A stretch of 64,000 nt of DNA, taken from positions 4,597,501-4,661,500 of the forward strand of contig NZ_CP035501.1 in assembly GCF_004135585.1 (NCBI RefSeq). The letters are read 5' to 3'. The notes under the pieces were generated by a model. It was not told where the DNA came from. It made no database searches and saw only the letters and a list, made by a program, of their open reading frames with translations. Of this stretch, positions 27,240 through 35,745 are shown one piece after another (the stretch's first letter is position 1; each line of letters begins with the position of its first letter). This DNA is from Sphingosinicella sp. BN140058. GTDB taxonomy: Bacteria > Pseudomonadota > Alphaproteobacteria > Sphingomonadales > Sphingomonadaceae. The translations under genes and the position numbers were made by a program.

Positions 27240-27980
27240 ATGGCAACCAAGTTCCTCGACCACGGGCGGCTGGAGCGCAACGTCACCCTTCTGGGCGTGC
27301 TCGCGTTCCTCACCGTCGCGATCGGCGGCATCGTCGAGATCGCGCCGCTCTTCTGGATCGACTCGACGATCGAGAAAGTGGAGGGGGTGCGCCCCTACAC
27401 GCCGCTCGAGCTCGCCGGCCGCAACATCTACATCCGCGAAGGCTGTTCGGGCTGCCACAGCCAGATGATCCGGCCGTTCCGGGACGAAACCGAGCGCTAC
27501 GGCCATTACAGCCTCGCCGCCGAGAGCATGTACGACCATCCGTTCCAGTGGGGCTCCAAGCGCACCGGGCCCGATCTCGCCCGCGTCGGCGGCCGCTATT
27601 CGGACGAGTGGCACGTCACCCACCTCAAGGATCCGCGGGCGGTGGTGCCGGAATCGATCATGCCGGCCTACGCCTTTCTGGCCGAGCGGGAGCTCAAAGC
27701 CGGGGACATGCGCCAGGATCTGACCGCGCTGTCGCGGGTCGGCGTTCCCTACGACCAGGCGGCGATCGCGGCGGCCAATGACGATCTCAGAAATCAGGCC
27801 GATCCGGATGCCGACACCAAGGCGCTGACCGCCCGCTACCCCAAGTCGCAAGTGCGCGACTTCGATGGCGATCCGTCGCGGCTGACCGAGATGGATGCGC
27901 TCGTCGCCTATCTGCAGATGCTCGGCACCCTGGTCGATTTCGAGGCGGCCGCACCGCAAGAAAAGGAGGCAGCGAAATGA
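27240..27980 (+). CDS. ccoO: cbb3-type oxidase subunit II (monohaem cytochrome c)
   Basis: Membrane-anchored c-type cytochrome of the oxidase, 246 residues. An N-terminal membrane helix ([20 protein letters not shown]) is followed by the haem site [10 protein letters not shown] and the family motif [14 protein letters not shown]. Later SIMPAYAFL carries the axial Met. It starts 28 bases after ccoN; its 3' end overlaps the ccoQ start by four bases. Confidence 0.97.
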   Translation: MATKFLDHGRLERNVTLLGVLAFLTVAIGGIVEIAPLFWIDSTIEKVEGVRPYTPLELAGRNIYIREGCSGCHSQMIRPFRDETERYGHYSLAAESMYDHPFQWGSKRTGPDLARVGGRYSDEWHVTHLKDPRAVVPESIMPAYAFLAERELKAGDMRQDLTALSRVGVPYDQAAIAAANDDLRNQADPDADTKALTARYPKSQVRDFDGDPSRLTEMDALVAYLQMLGTLVDFEAAAPQEKEAAK

Positions 27981-28135
27981 GCTACGACAGCTTCCGCCAC
28001 TTCGCCGACAGCTGGGGCCTCGTGTTCATGGGCCTCGTCTATCTCGCCTTCACCGGCTGGGCTTTCCTGCCCCGCAATCGCGGCCGCAACCAGGCTGCCG
28101 CCACCATGATCTTCAAGGACAGCGACCATGGCTGA
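27977..28135 (+). CDS. ccoQ: cbb3-type oxidase subunit CcoQ
   Basis: A 52-residue single-span membrane protein ([20 protein letters not shown]) with the short basic tail [11 protein letters not shown] and an ending FKDSDHG that is characteristic of CcoQ. It helps to stabilise the oxidase complex. AAGGAGG precedes the ATG; the stop overlaps the ccoP start by eight bases. Confidence 0.93.
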   Translation: MSYDSFRHFADSWGLVFMGLVYLAFTGWAFLPRNRGRNQAAATMIFKDSDHG

Positions 28136-29033
28136 CGACAAGAAGCGGATCGATGTCCCCACCGGCACCGAGACCATGGGCCACGAATGGGACGGAATCG
28201 AGGAGCTCAACACGCCGCTGCCGCGCTGGTGGCTTTGGAGCTTCTACGCGACCATCGTCTGGGGCCTGGCCTTCATGGTCTTCTACCCGGCCTGGCCGAT
28301 GCTGAGCAGCGCCACCAAGGGCACGCTCGGCTGGACCAGCCGGGGCCAGCTCGAGCAGGAACTCGCGGCGGAGCAGGCCAAGAAGGCGCCGGTGCTGAAG
28401 GCGCTTGCGGCGACCCCGATCGAGCAATTGCCGAACAACCCGGCGCTGCTGCAGGCGGCGGTGGAGGGCGGCCGCGCCGCCTTCCGGGTCAATTGCGTCG
28501 CCTGCCACGGTTCGGGCGCGGCCGGCGCCAAGGGCTATCCCAACCTCAACGACGACGACTGGCTGTGGGGCGGGGACCTCAAGGCGATCGAATATACGAT
28601 CACCCACGGTACCCGGCAGCCCGACCACGACGCCACCCGCTTCTCGCAGATGCCGGCCTTCGGCCGCGACGGGATGCTGAAGGGGGACGAGATACACGAT
28701 GTCGCGGCCTACGTCCGGACGATCTCGCACCAGCAGAAAGCGGATGCCGCGGCACGCAGAGGCGGCGCGGTGTTCGCCCAGAATTGCGCCTCCTGTCACG
28801 GTGCCGGCGGCGAGGGCAATCGCGCGGTGGGTGCCCCCAGGCTGACCGACGCGATCTGGCTCTACGGGGGCGATGCCGAGACCATCCAGGCGACGGTCAC
28901 CAACAGCCGCTTCGGAGTGATGCCGAAATGGGGCGGCCGGCTCGATCCGGCAACGATCAAGATGCTTGCAGCCTATGTCCATTCGCTGGGCGGCGGCGAG
29001 GGCGCGGCGCCTGTCGAAACGGCGGCGAAGTAA
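28128..29033 (+). CDS. ccoP: cbb3-type oxidase subunit III (dihaem cytochrome c)
   Basis: Dihaem electron-entry subunit, 301 residues. The N-terminal GHEWDGIEELNTPLPRWW motif is diagnostic for CcoP. One membrane helix (about residues 35-55) precedes two cytochrome c domains with haem sites VACHG (CVACHG) and CASCHG. Axial Met residues lie in SQMPAFG and VMPKWGG. Confidence 0.97.
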   Translation: MADDKKRIDVPTGTETMGHEWDGIEELNTPLPRWWLWSFYATIVWGLAFMVFYPAWPMLSSATKGTLGWTSRGQLEQELAAEQAKKAPVLKALAATPIEQLPNNPALLQAAVEGGRAAFRVNCVACHGSGAAGAKGYPNLNDDDWLWGGDLKAIEYTITHGTRQPDHDATRFSQMPAFGRDGMLKGDEIHDVAAYVRTISHQQKADAAARRGGAVFAQNCASCHGAGGEGNRAVGAPRLTDAIWLYGGDAETIQATVTNSRFGVMPKWGGRLDPATIKMLAAYVHSLGGGEGAAPVETAAK

Positions 29034-29039
29034 AAGCAT

Positions 29040-29064
29040 CCTCCCCGAGCTTTGCTCGGGGAGG
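29040..29064 (+). terminator. Hairpin between ccoP and ccoG
   Basis: CCTCCCCGAGC pairs perfectly with GCTCGGGGAGG around a TTT loop. No T-run follows and ccoG begins 16 bases later, so it is more likely an mRNA-processing or stabilising hairpin that lets structural subunits be made in excess over the assembly factors. Confidence 0.6.
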
Positions 29065-29079
29065 AATGGAGATAGAATA

Positions 29080-30534
29080 ATGGTCAGCCCGTCCGATCTC
29101 ACCGGGGTCACCAAGCCCAAGAGCCTCTACGCCAAGCGCGAGCCGGTGTTTCCAAAGGCGGTCGACGGCCGCTTCCGGCGGCTGAAGTGGGCGATCATGG
29201 CGATCACGCTGACCATCTATTACGTCACGCCCTGGCTGCGCTGGGACCGCGGCGCCTGGGCACCCGATCAGGCGGTTCTGATCGACCTTGCCGGCCGCCG
29301 ATTCTACATGTTCGGAATCGAGATCTGGCCGCACGAATTCTACTACGTCGCGGGCCTTCTGATCATGGCCGGGGTCGGCCTGTTTCTGGTCACCTCAGCG
29401 GTGGGACGCGCCTGGTGCGGCTATGCCTGTCCGCAGACGGTTTGGACCGATCTGTTCCAGCATGTCGATCGGCTGATCGATGGCGACCGCAATGCCCAGA
29501 TCCGCCTTCAGAACGCGCCGTGGACCGCGTCCAAGATCGCCCGGCGGAGCCTCAAATACACAGTCTATCTCGCCATTTCGCTGGCGACGGGCGGCGCCTG
29601 GATCTTCTATTTCGCCGACGCGCCGACGCTGGCGCGTGACTTCGCCACCGGCAACGCCGCGTTCGTCGCCTATGCGACGGTCGCGATCCTCACCGCCACC
29701 ACCTTCCTGCTCGCCGGCTTCCTGCGCGAACAAGTGTGCATCTACATGTGTCCGTGGCCGCGCATCCAGACCGCGATGCTCGACGAGAAGAGCCTGATCG
29801 TCACCTACAAGGACTGGCGCGGCGAGCCGCGCAAGCGCGGCACCAAGAAGGCGACGCTGGAGGATCTGAAGCTCGGCGACTGCATCGACTGCAACCAGTG
29901 CGTCGCGGTTTGCCCGACGGGCATCGACATCCGCAACGGGCCGCAGGTGGGCTGCATCACCTGCGCGCTCTGCATCGATGCTTGCGACAAGGTGATGGCG
30001 CAGGTCGGTCGCCCGCGTGGACTGATCGACTATGCGACGTTCGAGGACGCGAAAGCGGAAAAAGCGGGCGAGACGCCGAAGCCGGTGCTGAAGACGCTTC
30101 TGCGGCCGCGCACGATTCTCTACTTCGCCCTGTGGGCCGCGATCGGCCTCGGCATGCTGTTCGCACTCGGCGAGCGCACCCGCCTCGACATCAGTGCGCA
30201 GCAGCAGCGCAATCCCGTCTATGTGCGGCTGTCCGACGGCACCATCCGCAACGCCTTCACGGTCAAGATCCGCAACATGGAGACACGGCCCAGGCGCTTC
30301 GCGATCGGCCTCGAAGGCCTGTCGGGCGCCACCATGTGGCTCGAGACCGGCGCGCGCGACCGGGCCGACCGCACGGTCACGGCCGAGGTGGCCCCGGATG
30401 CCCTCGGGAAATTCCGTATATTCGTGATCGCCCCGCCGGGCGAAGAGACACGTGACGAATTCGCTTTCACCGTCCGGGCGCTCGATCCGGAAGGCGGCAG
30501 CGACAGCACCAAGGCCGTGTTCGAGCGGCCCTGA
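29080..30534 (+). CDS. ccoG: cbb3 oxidase accessory protein CcoG (ferredoxin-like)
   Basis: A 484-residue membrane protein with several helices in the first half, the CYMCPWPRIQ-type motif (ICIYMCPWPRIQTAM region) and two [4Fe-4S] clusters (CIDCNQCVAVCP and CITCALCIDACDKV). An immunoglobulin-like domain forms the C terminus. CcoG reduces Cu(II) during copper delivery to the CuB site. The ATG at 29080 removes an unrelated N-terminal extension of the open frame. Confidence 0.96.
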   Translation: MVSPSDLTGVTKPKSLYAKREPVFPKAVDGRFRRLKWAIMAITLTIYYVTPWLRWDRGAWAPDQAVLIDLAGRRFYMFGIEIWPHEFYYVAGLLIMAGVGLFLVTSAVGRAWCGYACPQTVWTDLFQHVDRLIDGDRNAQIRLQNAPWTASKIARRSLKYTVYLAISLATGGAWIFYFADAPTLARDFATGNAAFVAYATVAILTATTFLLAGFLREQVCIYMCPWPRIQTAMLDEKSLIVTYKDWRGEPRKRGTKKATLEDLKLGDCIDCNQCVAVCPTGIDIRNGPQVGCITCALCIDACDKVMAQVGRPRGLIDYATFEDAKAEKAGETPKPVLKTLLRPRTILYFALWAAIGLGMLFALGERTRLDISAQQQRNPVYVRLSDGTIRNAFTVKIRNMETRPRRFAIGLEGLSGATMWLETGARDRADRTVTAEVAPDALGKFRIFVIAPPGEETRDEFAFTVRALDPEGGSDSTKAVFERP

Positions 30535-30544
30535 GGGGACGCGC

Positions 30545-31000
30545 ATGCAACGGCCTTTTACCGGATGGCACATGACCGGCATCCTGATCGCCTTTTTCGG
30601 CGTCGTGATCGCGGTCAACCTGACGATGGCGACCTTCGCCACCCGCACCTTCGGCGGCAAGGTGGTGGAGAACAGCTATGTCGCAAGCCAGAATTTCAAC
30701 CTCTGGCTGAAGGAAGCACGCGCGCAAAAGGCGCTCGGCTGGAGCCATTCCATCGCCCTCGACGCCCGCCGCGTGCTGACGGTCTCGATCTCTGCGGCCG
30801 GCGCCCCGCTGGCGGGGGCGACGCTGCGCGGGGTGGCGCGCCACCCGCTCGGCCGCGAGGCTGAAGTGACTCTGCGCTTCGTCTCGGCCGGCCCCGGCCG
30901 CTACGAGAGCGATCGTCCGCTTCCGGCCGGGCGCTGGTACCTGCACCTTCAGGCGGTGCACGGCCGGGACGAAGCCGACTTCATCGAGTCCGTGCAATGA
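30545..31000 (+). CDS. ccoH: CcoH/FixH family protein
   Basis: A 151-residue protein with an N-terminal membrane anchor (GWHMTGILIAFFGVVIAVNL) and a periplasmic beta-rich domain. The motifs FTGWHM, VVENSYVASQNFN and ALGW are typical of FixH. It is needed for assembly of the oxidase, probably with the copper ATPase that follows and overlaps by four bases. Confidence 0.93.
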   Translation: MQRPFTGWHMTGILIAFFGVVIAVNLTMATFATRTFGGKVVENSYVASQNFNLWLKEARAQKALGWSHSIALDARRVLTVSISAAGAPLAGATLRGVARHPLGREAEVTLRFVSAGPGRYESDRPLPAGRWYLHLQAVHGRDEADFIESVQ

Positions 31001-33123
31001 CCGCACAGGCGGAGATCAAGGCCGCTGCGGCGGCTTCGCGGAGCCTGTTCTCGGTGCCCGGCATGCGCTGCGCCGGCTGCATCGCCAAGCTCGAGAACGG
31101 CCTCGCCCCGGTTGCGGGGATCGCCTCGGCGCGGGTCAACTTCACCGCGAGGCAGCTCATCATCGATCACGACCCCGATCTGGACGTACCGGCGCTGAAG
31201 GACGCGATCGCGGCGATCGGCTTCGATGCCGAGCCGATCCGCGCCGGTGCAGCGCTGAACGAGGCTTCCGAAAGCCGCGACCTGCTCAAGGCGACCGCCG
31301 TCGCGGGCTTTGCGGCCATGAACGTGATGCTGCTGTCGGTCTCGGTCTGGTCCGGCGCGGAGGGCGCCACCCGAGATCTCTTTCATGCACTTTCGGCGCT
31401 GATCGCGATCCCGACGGTCGCTTATTCCGGCCGCCCATTCTTCCGATCGGCCTGGGCCGCGCTGAAGAACGGGCGCACCAACATGGACGTGCCGATCTCG
31501 ATCGGCGTGCTGCTGGTCACCGCCCTCAGCCTGTTCGAGACACTGACAAGCGGCCCGCATGCCTATTTCGACGGCGCGGTGATGCTGCTCTTCTTCCTGC
31601 TGGTCGGGCGTGTGCTCGACAGCGTGATGCGCGATCGCGCCCGCGACGGGGTCACCGCCCTGCTCAAGCAGACGGCGCCCGGCGCGCTGATCGAACAGGC
31701 CGACGGAAGCAGCCGCTGGACCGACGCGCAGGCCATCGTACCCGGCAGCCGGATGATCGTTGCCGCCGGCGCGCGGCTCGCGGCGGACGGCGTGATCGTG
31801 TGCGGCGAGAGCCAGCTCGACCGTGCGCTGATCACCGGCGAGAGCGCGGCGGTGAAGGCAGGCGAGGGCGATGAGGTGCTCGCCGGCACGCTCAACCTCG
31901 ATGCGCCGCTGATCGTGCGGGTGACGGCGGCAGGTGCCGACACGGCGATCGCCGACATCGCCCGACTGATGGAGGAAGCGGCGCAGCCGCGCTCGCGCTA
32001 CGTCCGGATCGCCGACCGTGCGGCGCGCCTGTATGCGCCGGCGGTGCACATGCTGGCGGCTTTGTCGTTCGTCGGCTGGATGATCGCCGGCGCCGGCTGG
32101 CACGAGGCCCTGCTGATCGCCGCGGCGGTGCTGATCATCACCTGCCCGTGCGCGCTCGGCCTTGCCGTGCCGGCGGCGCAGATCGTTGCGGCGGCGGCGT
32201 TGATGCGGGCCGGTGTGCTGGTCAAGGACGGCTCCGCGCTGGAGCGTCTCGCCGAGACCGACCGTGCCCTGTTCGACAAGACCGGGACGCTGACCCTCGG
32301 CCGGCCGGCGCTCGAAAATCCCGAAGCGCTGCCGCAGGAATACAAGCCGGTGGTGCTCGCGCTGGCGCGCGCGAGCCGCCATCCGCTCAGCCAGGCCTTG
32401 CGTCAGGCGCTCGAGGCGGACGGCGTCGCGCCGGCAAAGCTCGCGGCACTGCGGGAGGAGCCGGGCTCCGGGATGATCGGGCTCTGGAACGCGCGTCCGG
32501 TCCGGCTCGGCCGGTCCGACGGGGTTGCGGGCGCCGCGCTCAGCTGCGCGTTCGTCGTCGACGGAGAGGCATTGGTGACGCTGCGCTTCCGGGATTCGCT
32601 GCGGCCGCAGGCGGGCGAGACCGTGGACGCGCTGCAACGGCTCGGCCTCGTCTCCTCGATCGTGTCGGGCGATCGTGCCGATGCCGTCGCGCCGGTCGCG
32701 CGGGCGCTTCACCTCACCGCGCAGACGGGAATGCAGCCGCAGGACAAATTGGACGCGATCGCGCGGCTGTCCGGCGCCGGCGCCAAGGTGCTGATGGTCG
32801 GCGACGGTCTGAACGACGGGCCCGCGCTCGCCGCCGGCCATGTGTCGATGGCGCCGGCCTCGGCGAGCGACGTCGGCCAGACCGCCGCCGACGCGGTGTT
32901 CCTCGGCGACAGCCTGGCGCCCGTGGCGACCGCGATCAAGGTCGCGCGGCGGACGATGCGGATCGTGCGGCAGAACTTCATCGTCGCCATCGCCTATAAT
33001 GCGGTCGCCGTGCCGCTCGCGCTCGCCGGTCTGGTCACGCCCCTGGTTGCCGCGCTGGCGATGTCGGGCTCCTCCGTTATCGTCGTCCTGAACGCACTTC
33101 GTCTCAGGGGAGCCGCCCGATGA
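30997..33123 (+). CDS. ccoI: Copper-transporting P1B-type ATPase for cbb3 assembly
   Basis: A 708-residue P-type ATPase. The N-terminal metal-binding domain contains GMRCAGC, the membrane metal site is TCPCALG, the phosphorylation site FDKTGTLT and the hinge GDGLNDGPAL. In the FixI/CcoI group this pump delivers copper for the oxidase rather than for resistance. The ATG overlaps the ccoH stop and the end overlaps ccoS by four bases. Confidence 0.95.
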   Translation: MTAQAEIKAAAAASRSLFSVPGMRCAGCIAKLENGLAPVAGIASARVNFTARQLIIDHDPDLDVPALKDAIAAIGFDAEPIRAGAALNEASESRDLLKATAVAGFAAMNVMLLSVSVWSGAEGATRDLFHALSALIAIPTVAYSGRPFFRSAWAALKNGRTNMDVPISIGVLLVTALSLFETLTSGPHAYFDGAVMLLFFLLVGRVLDSVMRDRARDGVTALLKQTAPGALIEQADGSSRWTDAQAIVPGSRMIVAAGARLAADGVIVCGESQLDRALITGESAAVKAGEGDEVLAGTLNLDAPLIVRVTAAGADTAIADIARLMEEAAQPRSRYVRIADRAARLYAPAVHMLAALSFVGWMIAGAGWHEALLIAAAVLIITCPCALGLAVPAAQIVAAAALMRAGVLVKDGSALERLAETDRALFDKTGTLTLGRPALENPEALPQEYKPVVLALARASRHPLSQALRQALEADGVAPAKLAALREEPGSGMIGLWNARPVRLGRSDGVAGAALSCAFVVDGEALVTLRFRDSLRPQAGETVDALQRLGLVSSIVSGDRADAVAPVARALHLTAQTGMQPQDKLDAIARLSGAGAKVLMVGDGLNDGPALAAGHVSMAPASASDVGQTAADAVFLGDSLAPVATAIKVARRTMRIVRQNFIVAIAYNAVAVPLALAGLVTPLVAALAMSGSSVIVVLNALRLRGAAR

Positions 33124-33296
33124 CCGGCCTCGTCATTCTCATTCCGATCGCCTTGCTGCTCGGCCTTTCAGGACTTGCCGCCTTTTTCTGGGCGATGAAG
33201 GTCGGGCAGTTCGAGGACATGGACGGGGCCGCGCTTCGAATCCTCATCGACGACGAAGCGCCGCTGCCCGGCCGCAATGCGGGAGACGCCCAATGA
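33120..33296 (+). CDS. ccoS: cbb3 oxidase maturation protein CcoS
   Basis: A 58-residue protein with one membrane helix (VILIPIALLLGLSGLAAFFW) followed by the family motif MKVGQFEDMDG. It is needed for cofactor insertion into CcoN. Overlaps ccoI at its start and hemN at its end (ATGA). Confidence 0.95.
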   Translation: MTGLVILIPIALLLGLSGLAAFFWAMKVGQFEDMDGAALRILIDDEAPLPGRNAGDAQ

Positions 33297-34615
33297 GCTG
33301 GACCTATCATCCGGAACTGCTCGCCCGACCGGTGCCGCGCTACACCTCCTATCCGACTGCGGCCGAGTTCCACGACCGGATCGCGCCCGCGGACATGGTA
33401 GCGGCGCTCGGCAGCGTTGCGCCCGATGCCGACATCTCGCTCTACCTGCACATCCCCTATTGCCACGAAATCTGCTGGTATTGCGGTTGCAACACGGGCG
33501 CCGCCAATCGCAGCCAGCGGCTGGAGTCCTATCTCGGCGCGCTCCGCGCGGAGATCGATCTGGTCGCGGCCGCACTCGGCGGGCGCGGACGGATCGGCCG
33601 GATCGCGTTCGGCGGCGGCAGCCCCAATGCGCTGAGCCCCGCCCAGTTCGCCGGGCTGCTCGGACAGGTGCGCGCGGCGTTCGACGCCGGCGTGGCGCCG
33701 GTCTCGATCGAGCTCGATCCGCGGACCCTGACCGATCCATGGTTCGCCGCGGTCGCCGAGGCCGGGATCGCCAAAGCGAGCCTGGGGGTCCAGACCCTCG
33801 ATCCGGCCGTGCAGGCGGCGATCGGGCGGGTGCAGCCGGAGGCGCTGATCCGCCGCACCGTGGACGGGCTGCGCCGGTCGGGAGTCCGCTCGATCAATTT
33901 CGACCTGATGTACGGTCTGCCCGGACAGGGGCTGCCGGAGCTTCGCGCAACGCTGGAGGCGAGTGCGGAGATGGCGCCCGAGCGGATCGCCTTGTTCGGC
34001 TATGCCCACGTGCCGCACATGATCCCGCGCCAGAAGCGGATCGACGGAAGCCGGCTCCCGGATGTCGGGACGCGCTTCCTTCAGGCGGAATTCGGGCACG
34101 TATTCCTGACTGCGGGCGGCTACCAGGCGATCGGCTTCGACCATTTCGCGTTGCCCGGCGACGCCATCGCCGTCGCGGCCCGGGAGGGGACACTCGCGCG
34201 CAATTTCCAGGGATTCACCGAGGACGATGCCGAGATCCTGATCGGGCTCGGCGCCAGCGCGATCAGCCAATTCCCGTCACTGCTGGTGCAGAACGAGAAG
34301 AATAGCGGCCGCTACCGGATGCTGGCCAGCGGCGGGAGCCTCCCCGCGGCCAGAGGCGTGTTCCGGGACCGGGACGACCGTGCGCGAGGGCGGATCATCG
34401 AAGCCCTGCTCTGCACCGGCAACGCCGATGTCGGCGCATACCGGACCGGAGATCTGGTCGCGCAGCTCGCGCCCTTCGAAGCGCGGGGCCTGCTCTCCTG
34501 GCACGGCACGATGCTCCATCTCACCGAGGAAAGCCGGCCGTACGCGCGTGCGATCGCAGCCGCCTTCGACGCCTATCGGCACCCCGAGGGGAGGCGGTTC
34601 AGCAGTGCGATCTAG
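33293..34615 (+). CDS. hemN: Oxygen-independent coproporphyrinogen III oxidase
   Basis: Radical-SAM enzyme of haem synthesis that converts coproporphyrinogen III to protoporphyrinogen IX without oxygen. The 440 residues begin with RYTSYPTA; the iron-sulphur motif is CHEICWYCGC (CxxxCxxC plus the HemN-specific extra Cys), and GGGSPN and the later FDLMYGLPGQ are family motifs. Placement at the end of the cbb3 operon makes haem supply rise together with the oxidase at low oxygen. Confidence 0.95.
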   Translation: MSWTYHPELLARPVPRYTSYPTAAEFHDRIAPADMVAALGSVAPDADISLYLHIPYCHEICWYCGCNTGAANRSQRLESYLGALRAEIDLVAAALGGRGRIGRIAFGGGSPNALSPAQFAGLLGQVRAAFDAGVAPVSIELDPRTLTDPWFAAVAEAGIAKASLGVQTLDPAVQAAIGRVQPEALIRRTVDGLRRSGVRSINFDLMYGLPGQGLPELRATLEASAEMAPERIALFGYAHVPHMIPRQKRIDGSRLPDVGTRFLQAEFGHVFLTAGGYQAIGFDHFALPGDAIAVAAREGTLARNFQGFTEDDAEILIGLGASAISQFPSLLVQNEKNSGRYRMLASGGSLPAARGVFRDRDDRARGRIIEALLCTGNADVGAYRTGDLVAQLAPFEARGLLSWHGTMLHLTEESRPYARAIAAAFDAYRHPEGRRFSSAI

Positions 34616-34814
34616 CCTTGCCATGATCGCGCTCGCGCCGCTGATGCTGTTCGGCGTTGCGACGCCGGTTCATGCCCGTAGCGTGTTGATCACGATGTGC
34701 GGCAGCGCGCCGCCGGTGAAGCTGCGCATTCCGATGCGCGACGGCGACCATCCTGCGGGCCCCTCCGGATGCCACGCCGCTGCCGTGATCGCCGCGAAGA
34801 AGAAGCGGCTGTAG
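34605..34814 (+). CDS. Small exported protein at the end of the cbb3 operon
   Basis: A 69-residue product from GTG 34605, which overlaps hemN by 11 bases and is preceded by GGGAGG. A signal peptide (MIALAPLMLFGVATPVHA) leaves a mature peptide of about 45 residues with MCGS and GCHAAA, two cysteines and a His, and a Lys-rich tail. I recognise no family. Position suggests a role in periplasmic metal or haem handling for the oxidase (inference). Confidence 0.65.
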   Translation: MRSSLAMIALAPLMLFGVATPVHARSVLITMCGSAPPVKLRIPMRDGDHPAGPSGCHAAAVIAAKKKRL

Positions 34815-34817
34815 GTT

Positions 34818-35555
34818 TCAGGCGGCCAGGATCGACTTCATCCGCGCCACGGTGTCGGCACTGGTGACCTGACGCGGGCCCGACTGGAAGCGGAAGCGCT
34901 GCTCGGCCGCGCCAGCGTCGTCGAGCGGCACGCGGCAGGAGGCGTGGACTTCGCGAACACCAGTCTCCAGGATCGCGGGCAGGCATGCAGCGTCGACGCC
35001 GCTGCCGGCCATGACGACGATGCGATCGCCGGCGGCCCCGACAAGGCGGCCGAGCGAAGGGAGCGCGTCGGCGACGCGCGGCTCGCCGGCGGAGGTGAGG
35101 ATGCGGTCGAAGCCGAGTTCGATCGCGGTTTCCATCGCCTCGATCTGATCGGGACAAAGATCGAAGGCACGGTGCAGGGTCAGGGCGAGCGGCTTGCCGC
35201 GCTTAGACGCGGCGGCGCGGGCATGGCCGATCCACGCGGAGAGCAGATCCGTGTCGAGACGGCCATCGCTTCGGCTTGCGCCGATCACCAGTCCGGCGAG
35301 CCCGGCCTCGGCCGTGGCGGTGATATCGGCCGCGACCAAAGCGGCCTCCGCGGCCGAGTAGCGGAAATTGCCGTCGCGTGGACGGGCGAGGAGGTGGACT
35401 GGGATCGGCGCTGCCGCCGCCTCAGCGATCAGCGACAGCGGCGGGGTGAGGCCGCCGAGCGCCAGCGCGGCACACAATTCCAGTCGATCGGCGCCGCCTT
35501 CCACCGCCGCAGAGATGCCGGCAACGTCTTCCACAACCACTTCGAGCAGAGTCAT
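34818..35555 (-). CDS. cutC: CutC family protein
   Basis: A 245-residue TIM-barrel protein. Family marks are GADRLELCAALALGGLTP near the N terminus, VHLLARPRDGNF, LTLHRAFD and LTSAGEP. CutC was first linked to copper homeostasis; the activity is unclear and the copper role disputed, though its position tail to tail with the cbb3 copper genes is worth noting. The ATG at 35555 gives the usual length; the longer frame is unsupported. Confidence 0.92.
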   Translation of the reverse strand: MTLLEVVVEDVAGISAAVEGGADRLELCAALALGGLTPPLSLIAEAAAAPIPVHLLARPRDGNFRYSAAEAALVAADITATAEAGLAGLVIGASRSDGRLDTDLLSAWIGHARAAASKRGKPLALTLHRAFDLCPDQIEAMETAIELGFDRILTSAGEPRVADALPSLGRLVGAAGDRIVVMAGSGVDAACLPAILETGVREVHASCRVPLDDAGAAEQRFRFQSGPRQVTSADTVARMKSILAA

Positions 35556-35608
35556 TCCTGCACTCCTTCCTTTCGCGCGCATAGAGGCGTCACATCGACC
35601 TGCAAGTG

Positions 35609-35622
35609 TGTAACCGTTTTCA
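35609..35622. promoter_or_regulatory. LacI-family-like operator upstream of the GH92 gene
   Basis: TGTAACCGTTTTCA fits the CG-centred pattern TGWAAMCGKTTWCA of LacI-family operators (10 of 14 positions symmetrical). It overlaps the left side of the conserved promoter-like segment 35622-35648. Confidence 0.45.
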
Positions 35623-35648
35623 ATTGACAACTTGTTTTATTAATGGGA
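35622..35648 (+). promoter_or_regulatory. Conserved promoter/operator segment, copy 1
   Basis: Carries TTGACA (35624-35629, a possible -35) and the palindrome ACAACTTGT, then TTTTATTAAT and GGGA. A near copy (three substitutions, one single-base gap) lies at 40217-40244 before the first TBDR gene. Conservation between two otherwise unrelated upstream regions supports a shared regulator or promoter. Confidence 0.6.
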
Positions 35649-35745
35649 ACGTTCTCGTGCGTGGTCGAGCCTTCCCGAAGAGGAAGCCGGTCGACGCCAT
35701 AGAGGTTCAGGAGAGGGGTCGGGAGCCCCGCGACAAAGAGGGCTG

